From Rivularia sp. MS3 (lineage in GTDB: Bacteria > Cyanobacteriota > Cyanobacteriia > Cyanobacteriales > Nostocaceae), in the NCBI GenBank assembly GCA_019192545.1, contig JAHCMI010000019.1, forward strand, positions 55,558 to 119,557: a stretch of DNA of 64,000 nucleotides, read 5' to 3'. Numbering within the stretch: the stretch's first letter is position 1; every line of letters starts with the position of its first letter. Under the pieces are notes generated by a model. The model saw nothing but the letters and a program-made list of their open reading frames with translations. It had not been told where the DNA came from and did no database searches. The position numbers were made by a program, and so were the translations under genes. Shown here in pieces: positions 16,590 through 25,454 of this stretch.

Positions 16590-18023
16590 ATGATGCCCAT
16601 GCTGTTGAACAACCGCTATCAAATTATTCGCACTTTAGGAAGTGGTGGTTTTGGTGATACCTTCTTAGCCGAAGATACTCAAATGCCTTCTAGGCGGCGT
16701 TGTGTAATCAAACAACTCAAGCCCATTGAGAATAATCCTCAGATTTATCAGTTAGTACAAGAAAGATTTGCACGGGAAGCAGCTATTTTAGAAGAGTTAG
16801 GTGGATTGAATCATCAAATTCCTACCTTATATGCTTATTTTTGCTTAGAAGAAAAGTTTTATTTAGTTCAAGAATGGATTGAAGGGAATACTTTAAGTGC
16901 GAAAATTCAACATCAAGGTTTATTTAAGGAAAGCGATGTCAGAGAAATAGTTGCAAATATATTACCAGTTTTGCAATTCGTACATAGTAAGCGGATTATT
17001 CACCGCGATATTAAGCCAGATAATATTATTTTGCGGCATAGCGACGGTAAGCCAGTACTGATAGATTTTGGTGCAGTGCGAGAAACAATGGCAACGGTAG
17101 TTAATTCTCAAGGCAGCCTGACTCGTTCGATTGTAATTGGTACTCCCGGTTATATGCCCAGCGAGCAAGCTGCCGGTAGAGCTATTTATTCGAGTGATTT
17201 ATACAGTTTGGGGTTGACAATGGTTTACCTATTGGCAGGAAAATCACCCCAACAGTTAGAAACTGATTCACTCACAGGAGAAATTATTTGGGAATCCGAA
17301 GCTGGAAATATTAGCCATTCGTTGAAAACAATTATAAATAAAGCTATTGTCTATCATCCTCGGGAACGTTATTCTAACGCTTCCCAAATGCTGGAGGATT
17401 TGCAAAAAGTAGACAGCTACATTCCATCTACAGTAAAGAGCGAGCATCAAGCAGCTAATTCTTATCAATCAACAGTTTTAGCTGACAAAGCAGTCCAAAA
17501 TTTCTCCAACCAGCAAGTTACAAAATATCAAGAAGATAAATCAAATTATAAATTGGGAATTCTATCTTTAACTGCGATTGTTGGTAGCGCTATTGGAATA
17601 GTTAGCATCGGCAGTTATTGGTTATTAAAACCAAAAAATGTGATTTCCAAATCACAAATTCAAGCTATCGCCACACCTAAATCTCAACCAACGCTGAAGC
17701 CTACAATAGCCGAACCTAAACCTTCTGCTAAATATACAGCAAATGATTTTTCCTGGCTGTCTTCAAGAAGGGTTACAGACGCAGATTTGGATGGCATGAA
17801 TGGTTATACTTTAGACTTAATGAGAAATTCTATTTTTGCTCGTCATGGAAGGCGTTTTAACAATCCCGGCTTGCAACAATATTTCGACAAACAATCTTGG
17901 TATACTCCCAAGTATTCACCTCAAGAATTTCCTTCTAATTTACTATCAAATATGGAAAGAATGAATGTAGAATACATTGCAGAATATCAAGATAGAACAA
18001 ATAAAAGATTTTTTGGCAGATAA
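16590..18023 (+). CDS. Membrane Ser/Thr protein kinase with YARHG domain
   Basis: The kinase domain covers residues ~10-270: glycine loop LGSGGFGDTF, ATP Lys in CVIKQLK, catalytic HRDIKPDNIIL, DFGAV and GTPGYMPSEQ. A single transmembrane helix (ILSLTAIVGSAIGIVSIGSY) at about 345-365 leads to a Pro/Lys linker and then an extracytoplasmic YARHG domain (LMRNSIFARHGRRFNNPGLQ, SWYTP). A TTG at 16569 would extend the frame by seven codons, but the ATGs at 16590, 16593 or 16599 fit the next kinase, which starts MLLNNRYQIIRTLG. This is a cyanobacterial Pkn2-type sensor kinase; substrate and signal are unknown. It is a close paralogue of the following gene. Confidence 0.9.
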   Translation: MMPMLLNNRYQIIRTLGSGGFGDTFLAEDTQMPSRRRCVIKQLKPIENNPQIYQLVQERFAREAAILEELGGLNHQIPTLYAYFCLEEKFYLVQEWIEGNTLSAKIQHQGLFKESDVREIVANILPVLQFVHSKRIIHRDIKPDNIILRHSDGKPVLIDFGAVRETMATVVNSQGSLTRSIVIGTPGYMPSEQAAGRAIYSSDLYSLGLTMVYLLAGKSPQQLETDSLTGEIIWESEAGNISHSLKTIINKAIVYHPRERYSNASQMLEDLQKVDSYIPSTVKSEHQAANSYQSTVLADKAVQNFSNQQVTKYQEDKSNYKLGILSLTAIVGSAIGIVSIGSYWLLKPKNVISKSQIQAIATPKSQPTLKPTIAEPKPSAKYTANDFSWLSSRRVTDADLDGMNGYTLDLMRNSIFARHGRRFNNPGLQQYFDKQSWYTPKYSPQEFPSNLLSNMERMNVEYIAEYQDRTNKRFFGR

Positions 18024-18325
18024 TTTATTTTGTCGTCTGTGCTTTTAAGCACAAAATAATATTAGTACAGAGATTAATAAAGATTTATTTTATACAGAAT
18101 ATTTGCTTTTATTCAATTTGATTAAATTGCGATTGACTTTGTTTTGCCTTGATTGGGATTACTGCCGTTCAAATAAATATACAGAGCAACCCAAGATAAA
18201 GCTGGACTTATAGTTAGGTTCCCATCGCATGATAAATGTTAACTAGACTGGCTGCTTAAACAAATTTTAGGAGTAAAATATATGACTAGTGTTCCTTTTG
18301 GCTTACTAGCTCTCAATTTATACAG
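18024..18325. other. Intergenic region between two paralogous kinases
   Basis: This A/T-rich gap of about 300 bases has no repeats of the families found elsewhere. It ends with a strong ribosome-binding sequence, TTAGGAG, eleven bases before an ATG at 18282 that opens a short frame ahead of the kinase. Confidence 0.4.
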
Positions 18326-18365
18326 ATGCTGCTTAACAACCGCTATCAGATTATTCGGACTTTAG
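18282..18365 (+). CDS. Possible 27-codon leader ORF overlapping the kinase start
   Basis: ATG at 18282 is preceded by AGGAG at a good distance and encodes MTSVPFGLLALNLYRCCLTT followed by AIRLFGL, ending at 18365. It covers the kinase start codon at 18326 in a different frame. The kinase start itself has no evident Shine-Dalgarno, so the short frame might couple translation. It may equally be chance; the peptide has no known relatives that I can name. Confidence 0.25.
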   Translation: MTSVPFGLLALNLYRCCLTTAIRLFGL

Positions 18366-20020
18366 GAAGCGGTGGATTTGGAGAAACTTTCTTAGCAGAA
18401 GATACCCAAATGCCTTCTCGCCGCCTTTGTGTAATCAAGCAATTACGACCAATTCAAGATAATCAACAGGTTTACCAATTAGTACGGGAGCGATTTGGAC
18501 GCGAAGCAGCAATTTTAGAGGAATTGGGTGATGGCAGTTGTCAAATTCCAAGTTTATACGCTTACTTTAACGAGCATGGGCAATTCTACTTAGTACAAGA
18601 GTATATAGAAGGAAAAACTCTTACGCAAATGCTTCAAGAAAAAGGTTTGATGGATGAAAATTCTGTCAAAGAAATTTTGATTAGTATTTTGCCAGTACTT
18701 GAATACGTCCACTCTAAAGGTATTGTTCATCGAGACATCAAGCCAGAAAATATTTTAATTGATATTAATGGTCAACCGATATTAATAGACTTTGGTGCAG
18801 TTAAAGAAACTTTAGGAACGATTATGACTCCTTCAGGAAATGCCACCAAATCAATAGTTATCGGTACGCCAGGATTTATGGCAACAGAGCAATCTGTTGG
18901 ACGACCAATGTTTGTCAGCGATATATATAGTTTGGGGTTGACTGCAATTTATTTACTTACAGGTAAAATGCCGCAAGAGTTAACCACGGACCCTGCTTCT
19001 GGTAAAGTATTATGGCGACAATATGCACCTAACATTCAAGATAACTTCGCAGATATTTTAGATAAAGCAATTGGATTTAATGCTCGGGATAGATTTGTCA
19101 ATGCCGATGCCATGATAGAAGCTATACAAAGCGGCGCGATCGATACAACTTCACAGATAAATCCTAGTACAGAATTTCCCGATACCCTGCCTCCAGCAGT
19201 CACCTTACCACCCCAAACTCATCTAAATACAGTTTCTATTGCACCACCATCTTTAGTCGCATCTAGCAATCAAGGAAACGGTAAAGGAATTCTTCTTGGT
19301 AGTTTAATTGTTGGTAGTTTGATTGGTACATCAATTATTGTTGGTTTAGTTTTAAACAGGCAGCCTAAACAAACTCAAATAATTACCCAACAACCACAAG
19401 CAACGACTTCACCATTAACTAATTCAGAAAATATAACTCAGCCTCAAGCAACACCAACAGTAAAACCAACCGTAACGCCAAATGTAACGCCAACAGTACA
19501 GCCAAATACGCAACCTAACTTTTCCTTACCACCAGCAACCGAACCCAGTAATTTAAATAATTCACAAGTACAAGAGCCTTTAACTCCTCCACAAAAACCT
19601 CAAATCGCCAATCCCGCTCCGAACTTAGAAATTCCTCAACAAACGCAATTATCCCCTCCCGGAGATATTGCAAAGCCACCAATAGAACAACCTTCCCCAG
19701 CGCAGACAGTAGAAAATTATTATCTAAACATTAATCAAGGTCAGTATAAAACAGCTTGGAATCAACTATCTCAACAATTTAAAGATAACAAGCGTCTTCA
19801 TCCCAAAGGTTATTTTTCTTATCTGAGTTGGTGGAGAGGAAAAGTTGAAAGTGTAAATATCGAGCAAATCAAAATTTTGGAAGCGAATATAGATACAGCA
19901 GTAGTCGATACTTCCTTAAACTACCTGATGAAGAATGGTCGTATTATACCTAATTCCGTGCGTTTCACCTTATCGTGGGATGCTCAAAATCGTAGGTGGG
20001 TGGTGAAAGATGCTAATTGA
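18326..20020 (+). CDS. Membrane Ser/Thr protein kinase with NTF2-like C-terminal domain
   Basis: The protein has 564 residues. Its kinase domain has LGSGGFGETF, CVIKQLRPI, HRDIKPENILI, DFGAV and GTPGFMATEQ. After it comes a Pro-rich stretch, one transmembrane helix (ILLGSLIVGSLIGTSIIVGL, ~328-347), a long Thr/Pro/Gln linker of about 110 residues, and a C-terminal domain of about 100 residues (VENYYLNINQGQYKTAWNQL ... NRRWVVKDA) that looks like the NTF2-like module often attached to cyanobacterial kinases. The start ATGCTGCTTAACAAC matches the paralogue upstream. It likely senses something outside the membrane and phosphorylates cytoplasmic targets; none is known. Confidence 0.9.
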   Translation: MLLNNRYQIIRTLGSGGFGETFLAEDTQMPSRRLCVIKQLRPIQDNQQVYQLVRERFGREAAILEELGDGSCQIPSLYAYFNEHGQFYLVQEYIEGKTLTQMLQEKGLMDENSVKEILISILPVLEYVHSKGIVHRDIKPENILIDINGQPILIDFGAVKETLGTIMTPSGNATKSIVIGTPGFMATEQSVGRPMFVSDIYSLGLTAIYLLTGKMPQELTTDPASGKVLWRQYAPNIQDNFADILDKAIGFNARDRFVNADAMIEAIQSGAIDTTSQINPSTEFPDTLPPAVTLPPQTHLNTVSIAPPSLVASSNQGNGKGILLGSLIVGSLIGTSIIVGLVLNRQPKQTQIITQQPQATTSPLTNSENITQPQATPTVKPTVTPNVTPTVQPNTQPNFSLPPATEPSNLNNSQVQEPLTPPQKPQIANPAPNLEIPQQTQLSPPGDIAKPPIEQPSPAQTVENYYLNINQGQYKTAWNQLSQQFKDNKRLHPKGYFSYLSWWRGKVESVNIEQIKILEANIDTAVVDTSLNYLMKNGRIIPNSVRFTLSWDAQNRRWVVKDAN

Positions 20021-20593
20021 ATAAGATACGGCACCTTGTAAATAAATGAGGTGTGTGAAATTTTGAATACAAATGTATAAGTTACATTCGTTGCTATCGT
20101 GGTTTAATACTTTTGAATCTTCCCTTTGTGGAATGCTCAAATCTTGCACCATTCTCAAGAAGCTCAAACAAACCGGGAATAGAGCCACTGCCGCAAGATA
20201 TCAGTTATAACAAACAAACTAAGCCGCACCCTTTGGGTGTTAACCATCAGCTACGGTTAATAGGGCATCTTGCCCGTTTCAATGTACCTCACAAAGATGA
20301 AATATGCTCTAAACAATCACTGGAATAACTTTCCATGCAGCAAATTATATTCAAATTGATATTTCCAATTTTGTTCGCTTACAAGCAAAACTTAAAAGAC
20401 AATGAAATATTGCTCTATAATTGCAATAATTAAATATTATCTAATATTTAAGTCTGTATAATATAAAGCTTCATATTACTGGTTCAAGTCATAACGTTTG
20501 TTCGCTACATAACGATTAATGCTTATGCTAAACCGTAATACCTTTCAAGCTTTATATTATTTGTTCAATTGTTGTAATAAGCTAAAAACCTAC
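20021..20593. other. Gene-free stretch with repeat fragments
   Basis: A short plus-strand frame at 20113-20328 is not convincing as a gene. The segment CACTGCCGCAAGATATCA near 20188 recurs at about 54035 beside another gene end, so it is a dispersed repeat fragment. A hairpin-like CCGCACCCTTTGGGTGTTAA and CATCAGCTACGGTTAATAGG follow. The last 200 bases before lepB are A/T-rich. Confidence 0.45.
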
Positions 20594-21160
20594 ATGAGTT
20601 CTCAGGAAACTGATGCAAACAAAGGTGCGTCGTCAGCATGGCGTAGCTTGCGAGAAAATCTGATTCTAATTACCATCGCTTTGGTATTAGCATTTTTGAT
20701 TCGGACTTTTATAGCCGAACCTCGCTACATCCCTTCAGATTCAATGCTACCAACTTTAGAAACTGGCGATAGATTAGTAGTTGAAAAACTTTCCTATAAA
20801 TTTAACTTACCCTCCTTTGGCGATATTGTAGTTTTTCAGCCACCACCAGAATTACAACGTCGCGGATATTCTCAAGACCAAGCCTTTATTAAACGAGTAA
20901 TTGGTACGCCTGGAGACACAATCAAAATTGATCAAGGTAAAGTTTATCTTAACGGCAATCTTTTGCAAGAAGACTATATAAAAGAACCGCCCTTACAACC
21001 TTTACCCTTGGTACAAATTCCTCAAAACCAATATTTTATGATGGGTGATAACCGTAACGATAGTAACGATTCGCGTTACTGGGGTTTTTTGCCAAAACAA
21101 AATATAATCGGTAAAGCAATTTTCCGTTTTTGGCCTCCCGACAGAATCGGTACGATATAG
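20594..21160 (+). CDS. lepB: Signal peptidase I
   Basis: The protein has 188 residues from the ATG at 20594 (MSSQETDANKGASSAW); the frame runs 25 codons further up, but that text is Asn/Leu-rich and not family-like. One membrane helix (LILITIALVLAFLIRTFI, 23-40) is followed by the catalytic domain: the nucleophile Ser is S50 in IPSDSMLPTL, the general base Lys is K100 in AFIKRVIGTPGD, and MMGDNRNDSNDSRYWGFLP is box D/E. It removes signal peptides from exported proteins at the plasma or thylakoid membrane. Cyanobacteria usually have two copies; which one this is cannot be told. Confidence 0.93.
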   Translation: MSSQETDANKGASSAWRSLRENLILITIALVLAFLIRTFIAEPRYIPSDSMLPTLETGDRLVVEKLSYKFNLPSFGDIVVFQPPPELQRRGYSQDQAFIKRVIGTPGDTIKIDQGKVYLNGNLLQEDYIKEPPLQPLPLVQIPQNQYFMMGDNRNDSNDSRYWGFLPKQNIIGKAIFRFWPPDRIGTI

Positions 21161-21219
21161 AAGTTATCAATTAAAAGTTTTATTGTTTGAAGTTAGGAGT
21201 TAACAGCAAGATTCGTCTG

Positions 21220-21759
21220 TTAAAACTGCAAATAATACATTAATTGAGCAAGTATTTCGCCAGATAAATTTAACCGCTTTTGAAAATCAACTATATTCTG
21301 ATAGGAACCTGACAAAGTACGATTATCTATAACAGCTTGTGCTAAAGAAGAATCGATAAAAGGTACTTTCAATAAATCTTCAATCGTTGCTGTATTTGGA
21401 TTTATAGCAAGAGTTTTACTATCTAAAGATTCGTCATCATAATAACCAAAAATTAAAATTATTTCTAACGGTTTTAATCGCTGTGCGGGTAAACCTAAAG
21501 CTGCCGCAATATCTTCCACACAGTAGAATTTAACACCGCTTCTCCCTAAATCTACTAGAGTACGCGCTTGATGGATAGATAAACCGGGCAAGCGCAACCA
21601 ATCATCAACGGTAGCTTGGTTAGCATCAATCCGAATACCTAATTGAGATGCGATCGCAATTTCTTCTCCCGACTTTAATCGGTAATAAGGATCGTTAAGC
21701 AATTTTTGACGCAGTTTTTGCAATCGAGGATTGATTCGAGGTAGCCAGTTTGGGTTCAT
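21220..21759 (-). CDS. ComEA-like helix-hairpin-helix protein
   Basis: The product is 179 residues from the ATG at 21759 (MNPNWLPRINPRLQKL). An in-frame ATG at 21801 exists, but the added residues (MPHAPCPMPHAHLP) are the translation of a CATGGGG tandem repeat and are very unlikely to be real. Two helix-hairpin-helix motifs are seen: IRIDANQATVDDWLRLPGLS and LAINPNTATIEDLLKVPFID, each with the NxAT..dL..lPGi pattern of ComEA/PsbU-like proteins. HhH pairs bind DNA without sequence preference. There is no signal peptide or membrane helix, so this is not a classical ComEA receptor; a cytoplasmic DNA-binding role is inferred. It ends 59 bases from the lepB end. Confidence 0.75.
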   Translation of the reverse strand: MNPNWLPRINPRLQKLRQKLLNDPYYRLKSGEEIAIASQLGIRIDANQATVDDWLRLPGLSIHQARTLVDLGRSGVKFYCVEDIAAALGLPAQRLKPLEIILIFGYYDDESLDSKTLAINPNTATIEDLLKVPFIDSSLAQAVIDNRTLSGSYQNIVDFQKRLNLSGEILAQLMYYLQF

Positions 21760-21904
21760 GGGTAGATGGGCATGGGGCATGGGGCATGGGGCATGGGGCA
21801 TTGGGGATGGGGACGGTGAGACAAAGGGACAAGAGGGTAGCTTTAATTCCTAACTCCTAACTCCTAACTCCTAACTCCTCACTCCTAACTGCTCACTGCT
21901 GACT
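21760..21904. repeat. CATGGGG and CCTAACT tandem repeats
   Basis: GGCATGGGGCATGGGGCATG and then five copies of CTAACTC-type heptamers (CTCCTAACTCCTAACTCCTA), then CACTGCTGACTGTTCACTG units. They fill the gap between two minus-strand genes and generate a spurious N-terminal extension for the HhH gene. Confidence 0.8.
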
Positions 21905-21906
21905 GT

Positions 21907-22281
21907 TCACTGTTCACTGTCTAAAAGCTGACGACGTTTTTGTTCAAATTCGTATTCGGAAATTAATCCATCTTGACGCAAAGCGTCTAATTCCCGCAAA
22001 GCTTCAGCAAGCGCTCCCACTCCTGAGGCTTTGTTTGTGAAAACTGATTTTGATGACTTACCTGAATTAAAGTTACGATCGAAAGTTTCTTCATCTTGCG
22101 CCAAATACCAAACAGCTTCAATCGCGCAAGCTACTTTGGGTATTGGTGTCCAAGAAAGCAATACATAAAGTACCCCCCATAAAGGCTGTCCTAAATAAAA
22201 CTTATGTAAGCCTGAGATTGTTACCGCACCAGACAAAGCTAAAATTGCTGCAATACTTCGGCTTTTGTTTTTGGCAAGCAT
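21907..22281 (-). CDS. TM2-domain protein with SHOCT tail
   Basis: This is a 124-residue membrane protein. Residues 8-62 form a TM2 domain: two hydrophobic helices with the conserved GLHKFYLGQPLWGVLYVL between them and IEAVWYLAQDEETFDRNFN after. Residues ~95-122 are a SHOCT motif (LRELDALRQDGLISEYEFEQ then KRRQLL), a short helical pair often found at protein ends. TM2 proteins are widespread in bacteria with no fixed function. The C-terminus is encoded next to a tandem repeat array. It stands apart from the upstream gene by almost 700 bases. Confidence 0.8.
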   Translation of the reverse strand: MLAKNKSRSIAAILALSGAVTISGLHKFYLGQPLWGVLYVLLSWTPIPKVACAIEAVWYLAQDEETFDRNFNSGKSSKSVFTNKASGVGALAEALRELDALRQDGLISEYEFEQKRRQLLDSEQ

Positions 22282-22963
22282 ATTCCTAAATTTTCTATAA
22301 TTACCTGCATTGAATACAGAGCCGCTTTTTGGTTAATTTATATGATACAGAAGACGCAGTAAACGTGCGAAAGATATATTAACAAAATATCCTGGTTTGC
22401 GTCAGCCTTTTACACTTCTTTTGATTTTTAGTTTGAAGACAGATATTTCTATCCGTATAAAAGCTATGTTTTTAATAAATGAAATTTCTAACTAATTAAC
22501 TTTTACTATTTTTTTGTCAGTAGCGTTGCAAAAAGCACAATCACCCATGTGTCATATCAGCTTTTATAATGTATTTTGCAATTAAGCATCAAAAATATTA
22601 TTCCTTTTTTAAAATAAAATAGTGCTAAGTATAAGAACAATTTTCTCGATTTCTAAAAATTAATGGAATAAGTAAGTCGGCGCAAATAAACGCAGCGATG
22701 TAACGAAATCTAAATCACCTTTAAAACCTTAAACCCTTATCGCAACTTACTATTTGCAACTTACTACTTGCAACGCCCGATTTTCAACGCCTACCGACTT
22801 AAAGGCATGTAAATATTCTTTACGTTACTTGTAAAGACTCTGAGTAGAAAGCTACTGCTATCGATGAAGCTTATTCCCTAGATTAATTGCGTGGATTAAA
22901 ATAAAACTAGTAAGTGAAGTAACAATATATTAAGTCTGGCGTACTCATTTAAATACAAGTAAT
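22282..22963. other. Divergent gene-free region (about 680 bases)
   Basis: No gene is visible. The sequence is A/T-rich, with a repeat-like CGCAACTTACTATTTGCAAC / TTACTACTTGCAACGCC segment at 22740-22780. Promoters for the TM2 gene (minus) and DUF1825 gene (plus) must lie here. No riboswitch or RNA gene was recognised. Confidence 0.4.
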
Positions 22964-23287
22964 ATGGGATTCTTCGACTCCGACATAGTTCAGCAAGAAG
23001 CAAAAAAGCTGTTTGAAGATTATCAAGCTTTGATTCAGCTTGGTAATAGTTACGGTAAATTTGACCGTGAAGGTAAAAAACTTTTTATCAGTCAGATGGA
23101 AGCAATGATGGAGCGCTATCGAGTTTTTATGAAGCGCTTCGAGCTATCTGAAGATTTTATGGCACAAATGACAGTTGAACAACTAAAAACTCAACTGAAT
23201 CAATTTGGGGTAACTCCTCAGCAAATGTTTGACCAAATGAATCTTACCTTAGAGCGTATGAAAGCGGATTTAGAAAAAAATCCTTAA
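22964..23287 (+). CDS. DUF1825 family protein
   Basis: This 107-residue soluble, helical protein starts MGFFDSDIVQQEAKKLFEDY and continues IQLGNSYGKFDREGKKLFIS and MEAMMERYRVFMKRFELSED. It matches the DUF1825 family, which is nearly restricted to cyanobacteria and plastid-bearing relatives. The function is not established. The length is typical for the family. It is followed by GAGTTAG-type repeats and the convergent PBP gene 67 bases away. Confidence 0.85.
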   Translation: MGFFDSDIVQQEAKKLFEDYQALIQLGNSYGKFDREGKKLFISQMEAMMERYRVFMKRFELSEDFMAQMTVEQLKTQLNQFGVTPQQMFDQMNLTLERMKADLEKNP

Positions 23288-23354
23288 ATTTAGTTATGAG
23301 TTAAGAGTTAAAAGGTTAAACTCCTAACTCCTAACTGCAATAGTCATCAAAAAG

Positions 23355-25277
23355 CTATTTAGCCTTGGGACGAGTAAATTTTGAAGGTGGCTTAAAGCTT
23401 TGTGATGGTGAATTTTTCAGCGCTCTTACCATAAAGTCTCGCCAAATTGGTGCTACATCGCTACCACCTGTAGCCCCTCTTGACAATTGTCTGTTATCGT
23501 CTCTACCAACCCAAACGGCTGTAGTTAATTGCGGCACGGTACCCACGAACCAAATATCTTTTTCTGAAGATGTAGTTCCTGTTTTACCTGCTGCGGGACG
23601 ACCGATGGCAGCATTTTTACCCGTACCGCTACTAATTACGGTTTGCAGAATATTGATTGTAGAAGCTGCTGCCCATGAGTCTAATACTAATTTCGGTTTG
23701 GGCGTATTATCCAACAATACATTACCACTACTATCGGTAACGCGAGCAATTACTGTTGTTGGTGATTGCCAACCATAATTTGCAAAAGTAGCATAAGCAG
23801 AAGCCATTTCTAACGGCGTAACTCCAATAGCACCAAGCGGTAGAGAAGTTACCGGCTCCATTGGACTCATAATGCCTAAAGTCCGACTGGTTTCAACTAC
23901 CTTATTCATACCGATAGCTTTACCAACCTTAATCACGGGGATATTCCGAGACAGCTTGAGGGCGTGACGAATTGACATTGCACCGCCAAAACTATTGTCA
24001 TAGTTACGGGGTCTGTACCAACCGCTACCATCTCGATAGCTGACCCGAGTATCATAAACAATTGTATTAGGGGTATATTTACCAGTAGCGAAAGCGGCGT
24101 AGTAAACAAAAGGTTTAAAAGCAGAACCGGGCTGTCTTTGGGCTTGTGTGCCTCGGTTAAACTCGCTTTTTTTGGAATCTACACCACCAACCAAGGCTTT
24201 AACATAATGAGTGCGGGGGTCTACGGCTACCAAAGCGATTTGGTTTTTGTATAAACCACGTCTTAACAATCGGTAATGCCATTTCTTGACGACACTCTCC
24301 GCCATCTTCTGGAAATCAATATCAACGGTGGTTTGTACCCGCATACCGCCTTTAAGTAATGCATCGCGACCAAATTTTTTCGCTAGTTCTCGCGAAACTT
24401 CATTTGTAATATAAGGCAGGGCACTACCCCGGAACGATTTAATTGTGCCTAGTTTAATCTCTTCTTTTAATGCAGTGTCGTATTCTTTTTGGTTAATCCA
24501 ACCCAAACTTAACATTCGGCCTAGAACAACTTTCTGCTGATATTTAGCTTTTTTCATGCTAATAAATGGGCTGTATTGTTCCGGCGCTTGGATTAAACCA
24601 GCCATCATTGCCGATTCAGCTAAAGTCAGTTGACTTGCTGACTTGTTGAAGTAACTTCTTGCGGCTGTTTGCACACCATAATTATTGTGACCCCAATAAA
24701 CTTGATTGAGGTACATTTCTAAAATATCGTCTTTAGAAAGAATTTGTTCCAAGCGAATTGCTAATACGGCTTCTGCTAACTTACGAGTATATTCGCGTCG
24801 GCGACTGAGAAACAGGTTCTTCACCAGCTGCATGGTGATGGTTGAAGCACCTTGACTCACGCCTCCAGAAGTGTAGTTAGTAACAATAGCACGACCAACA
24901 CCTTTAGGGTTAATGCCGTGGTGAAAATAAAAATCGCTATCTTCGCTTGCTAGTACGGCTCGCTTTAATTCCGGGGATATTTTATCAGCAGTTACAACTT
25001 CACGGTTCGCTTCACCGTGCAAACTCGTAAGTAACTTACCCTTCATATCGTATATATAAGTTGTTTCTGAAGGGAAGAAGTTACGTAGCTGTCTGACATC
25101 TGGTAAATTACGGAAACTAATTGCTAAACCGACTAATCCTCCCGCTACAATAGAGCTTGTCAGCATCGTGGCAGCTAAAAGAGTTCCGCCAGCGACCTGA
25201 CCGACTCCTTTGATAAATTCAAAGCCTGACGAAACCGGAGCCTGGGGCTGCTTTTTTTCAAAAGTCCTAGATGACAC
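23355..25277 (-). CDS. Class A penicillin-binding protein (PBP1A type)
   Basis: The protein has 640 residues. A short cytoplasmic tail and one membrane helix (LLAATMLTSSIVAGGLVGLA) lead to the glycosyltransferase domain GT51: catalytic Glu in ASEDSDFYFHHG, then GASTITMQLVKNL and ILEMYLNQVYWGHNNYG. The transpeptidase domain has PGSAFKPF (SxxK), KLSRNIP (SxN) and GKTGTTS (KTG). It polymerises and crosslinks peptidoglycan on the outer face of the plasma membrane. The C-terminus ends in a basic tail (SKFTRPKAK). Cyanobacteria carry several class A PBPs; which paralogue this is cannot be told. It is divergent from tyrS with 177 bases between. Confidence 0.93.
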   Translation of the reverse strand: MSSRTFEKKQPQAPVSSGFEFIKGVGQVAGGTLLAATMLTSSIVAGGLVGLAISFRNLPDVRQLRNFFPSETTYIYDMKGKLLTSLHGEANREVVTADKISPELKRAVLASEDSDFYFHHGINPKGVGRAIVTNYTSGGVSQGASTITMQLVKNLFLSRRREYTRKLAEAVLAIRLEQILSKDDILEMYLNQVYWGHNNYGVQTAARSYFNKSASQLTLAESAMMAGLIQAPEQYSPFISMKKAKYQQKVVLGRMLSLGWINQKEYDTALKEEIKLGTIKSFRGSALPYITNEVSRELAKKFGRDALLKGGMRVQTTVDIDFQKMAESVVKKWHYRLLRRGLYKNQIALVAVDPRTHYVKALVGGVDSKKSEFNRGTQAQRQPGSAFKPFVYYAAFATGKYTPNTIVYDTRVSYRDGSGWYRPRNYDNSFGGAMSIRHALKLSRNIPVIKVGKAIGMNKVVETSRTLGIMSPMEPVTSLPLGAIGVTPLEMASAYATFANYGWQSPTTVIARVTDSSGNVLLDNTPKPKLVLDSWAAASTINILQTVISSGTGKNAAIGRPAAGKTGTTSSEKDIWFVGTVPQLTTAVWVGRDDNRQLSRGATGGSDVAPIWRDFMVRALKNSPSQSFKPPSKFTRPKAK

Positions 25278-25454
25278 GGCTATCTCACTTCCTCACTTGT
25301 AAATAATAAGTCTAATTAATAAAGGCAGGTCAAAGCGGTTGTTTTTTGTAATTATATTAGTCTGTAGTTTGGAGCCATCTCTATTATTTATAGAGCGATT
25401 TTAACTAAGCTTACAACCAGAGTTAACACTATAAGTAACAATTTCTAAACTAGT

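Noticed and set aside
20113..20328. 71-codon plus-strand frame after the second kinase
   Set aside because: Its text comes from dispersed repeat fragments (CACTGCCGCAAGATATC, CACCCTTTGGGTG), with no ribosome-binding site and no protein-like pattern.
21220..21801. Long form of the HhH protein starting at 21801
   Set aside because: The added residues are a translation of CATGGGG tandem repeats; the ATG at 21759 gives a normal start.
21760..21904. Possible CRISPR-like direct repeats
   Set aside because: Units are 7-8 bases in direct tandem without spacers, which is a short tandem repeat array.
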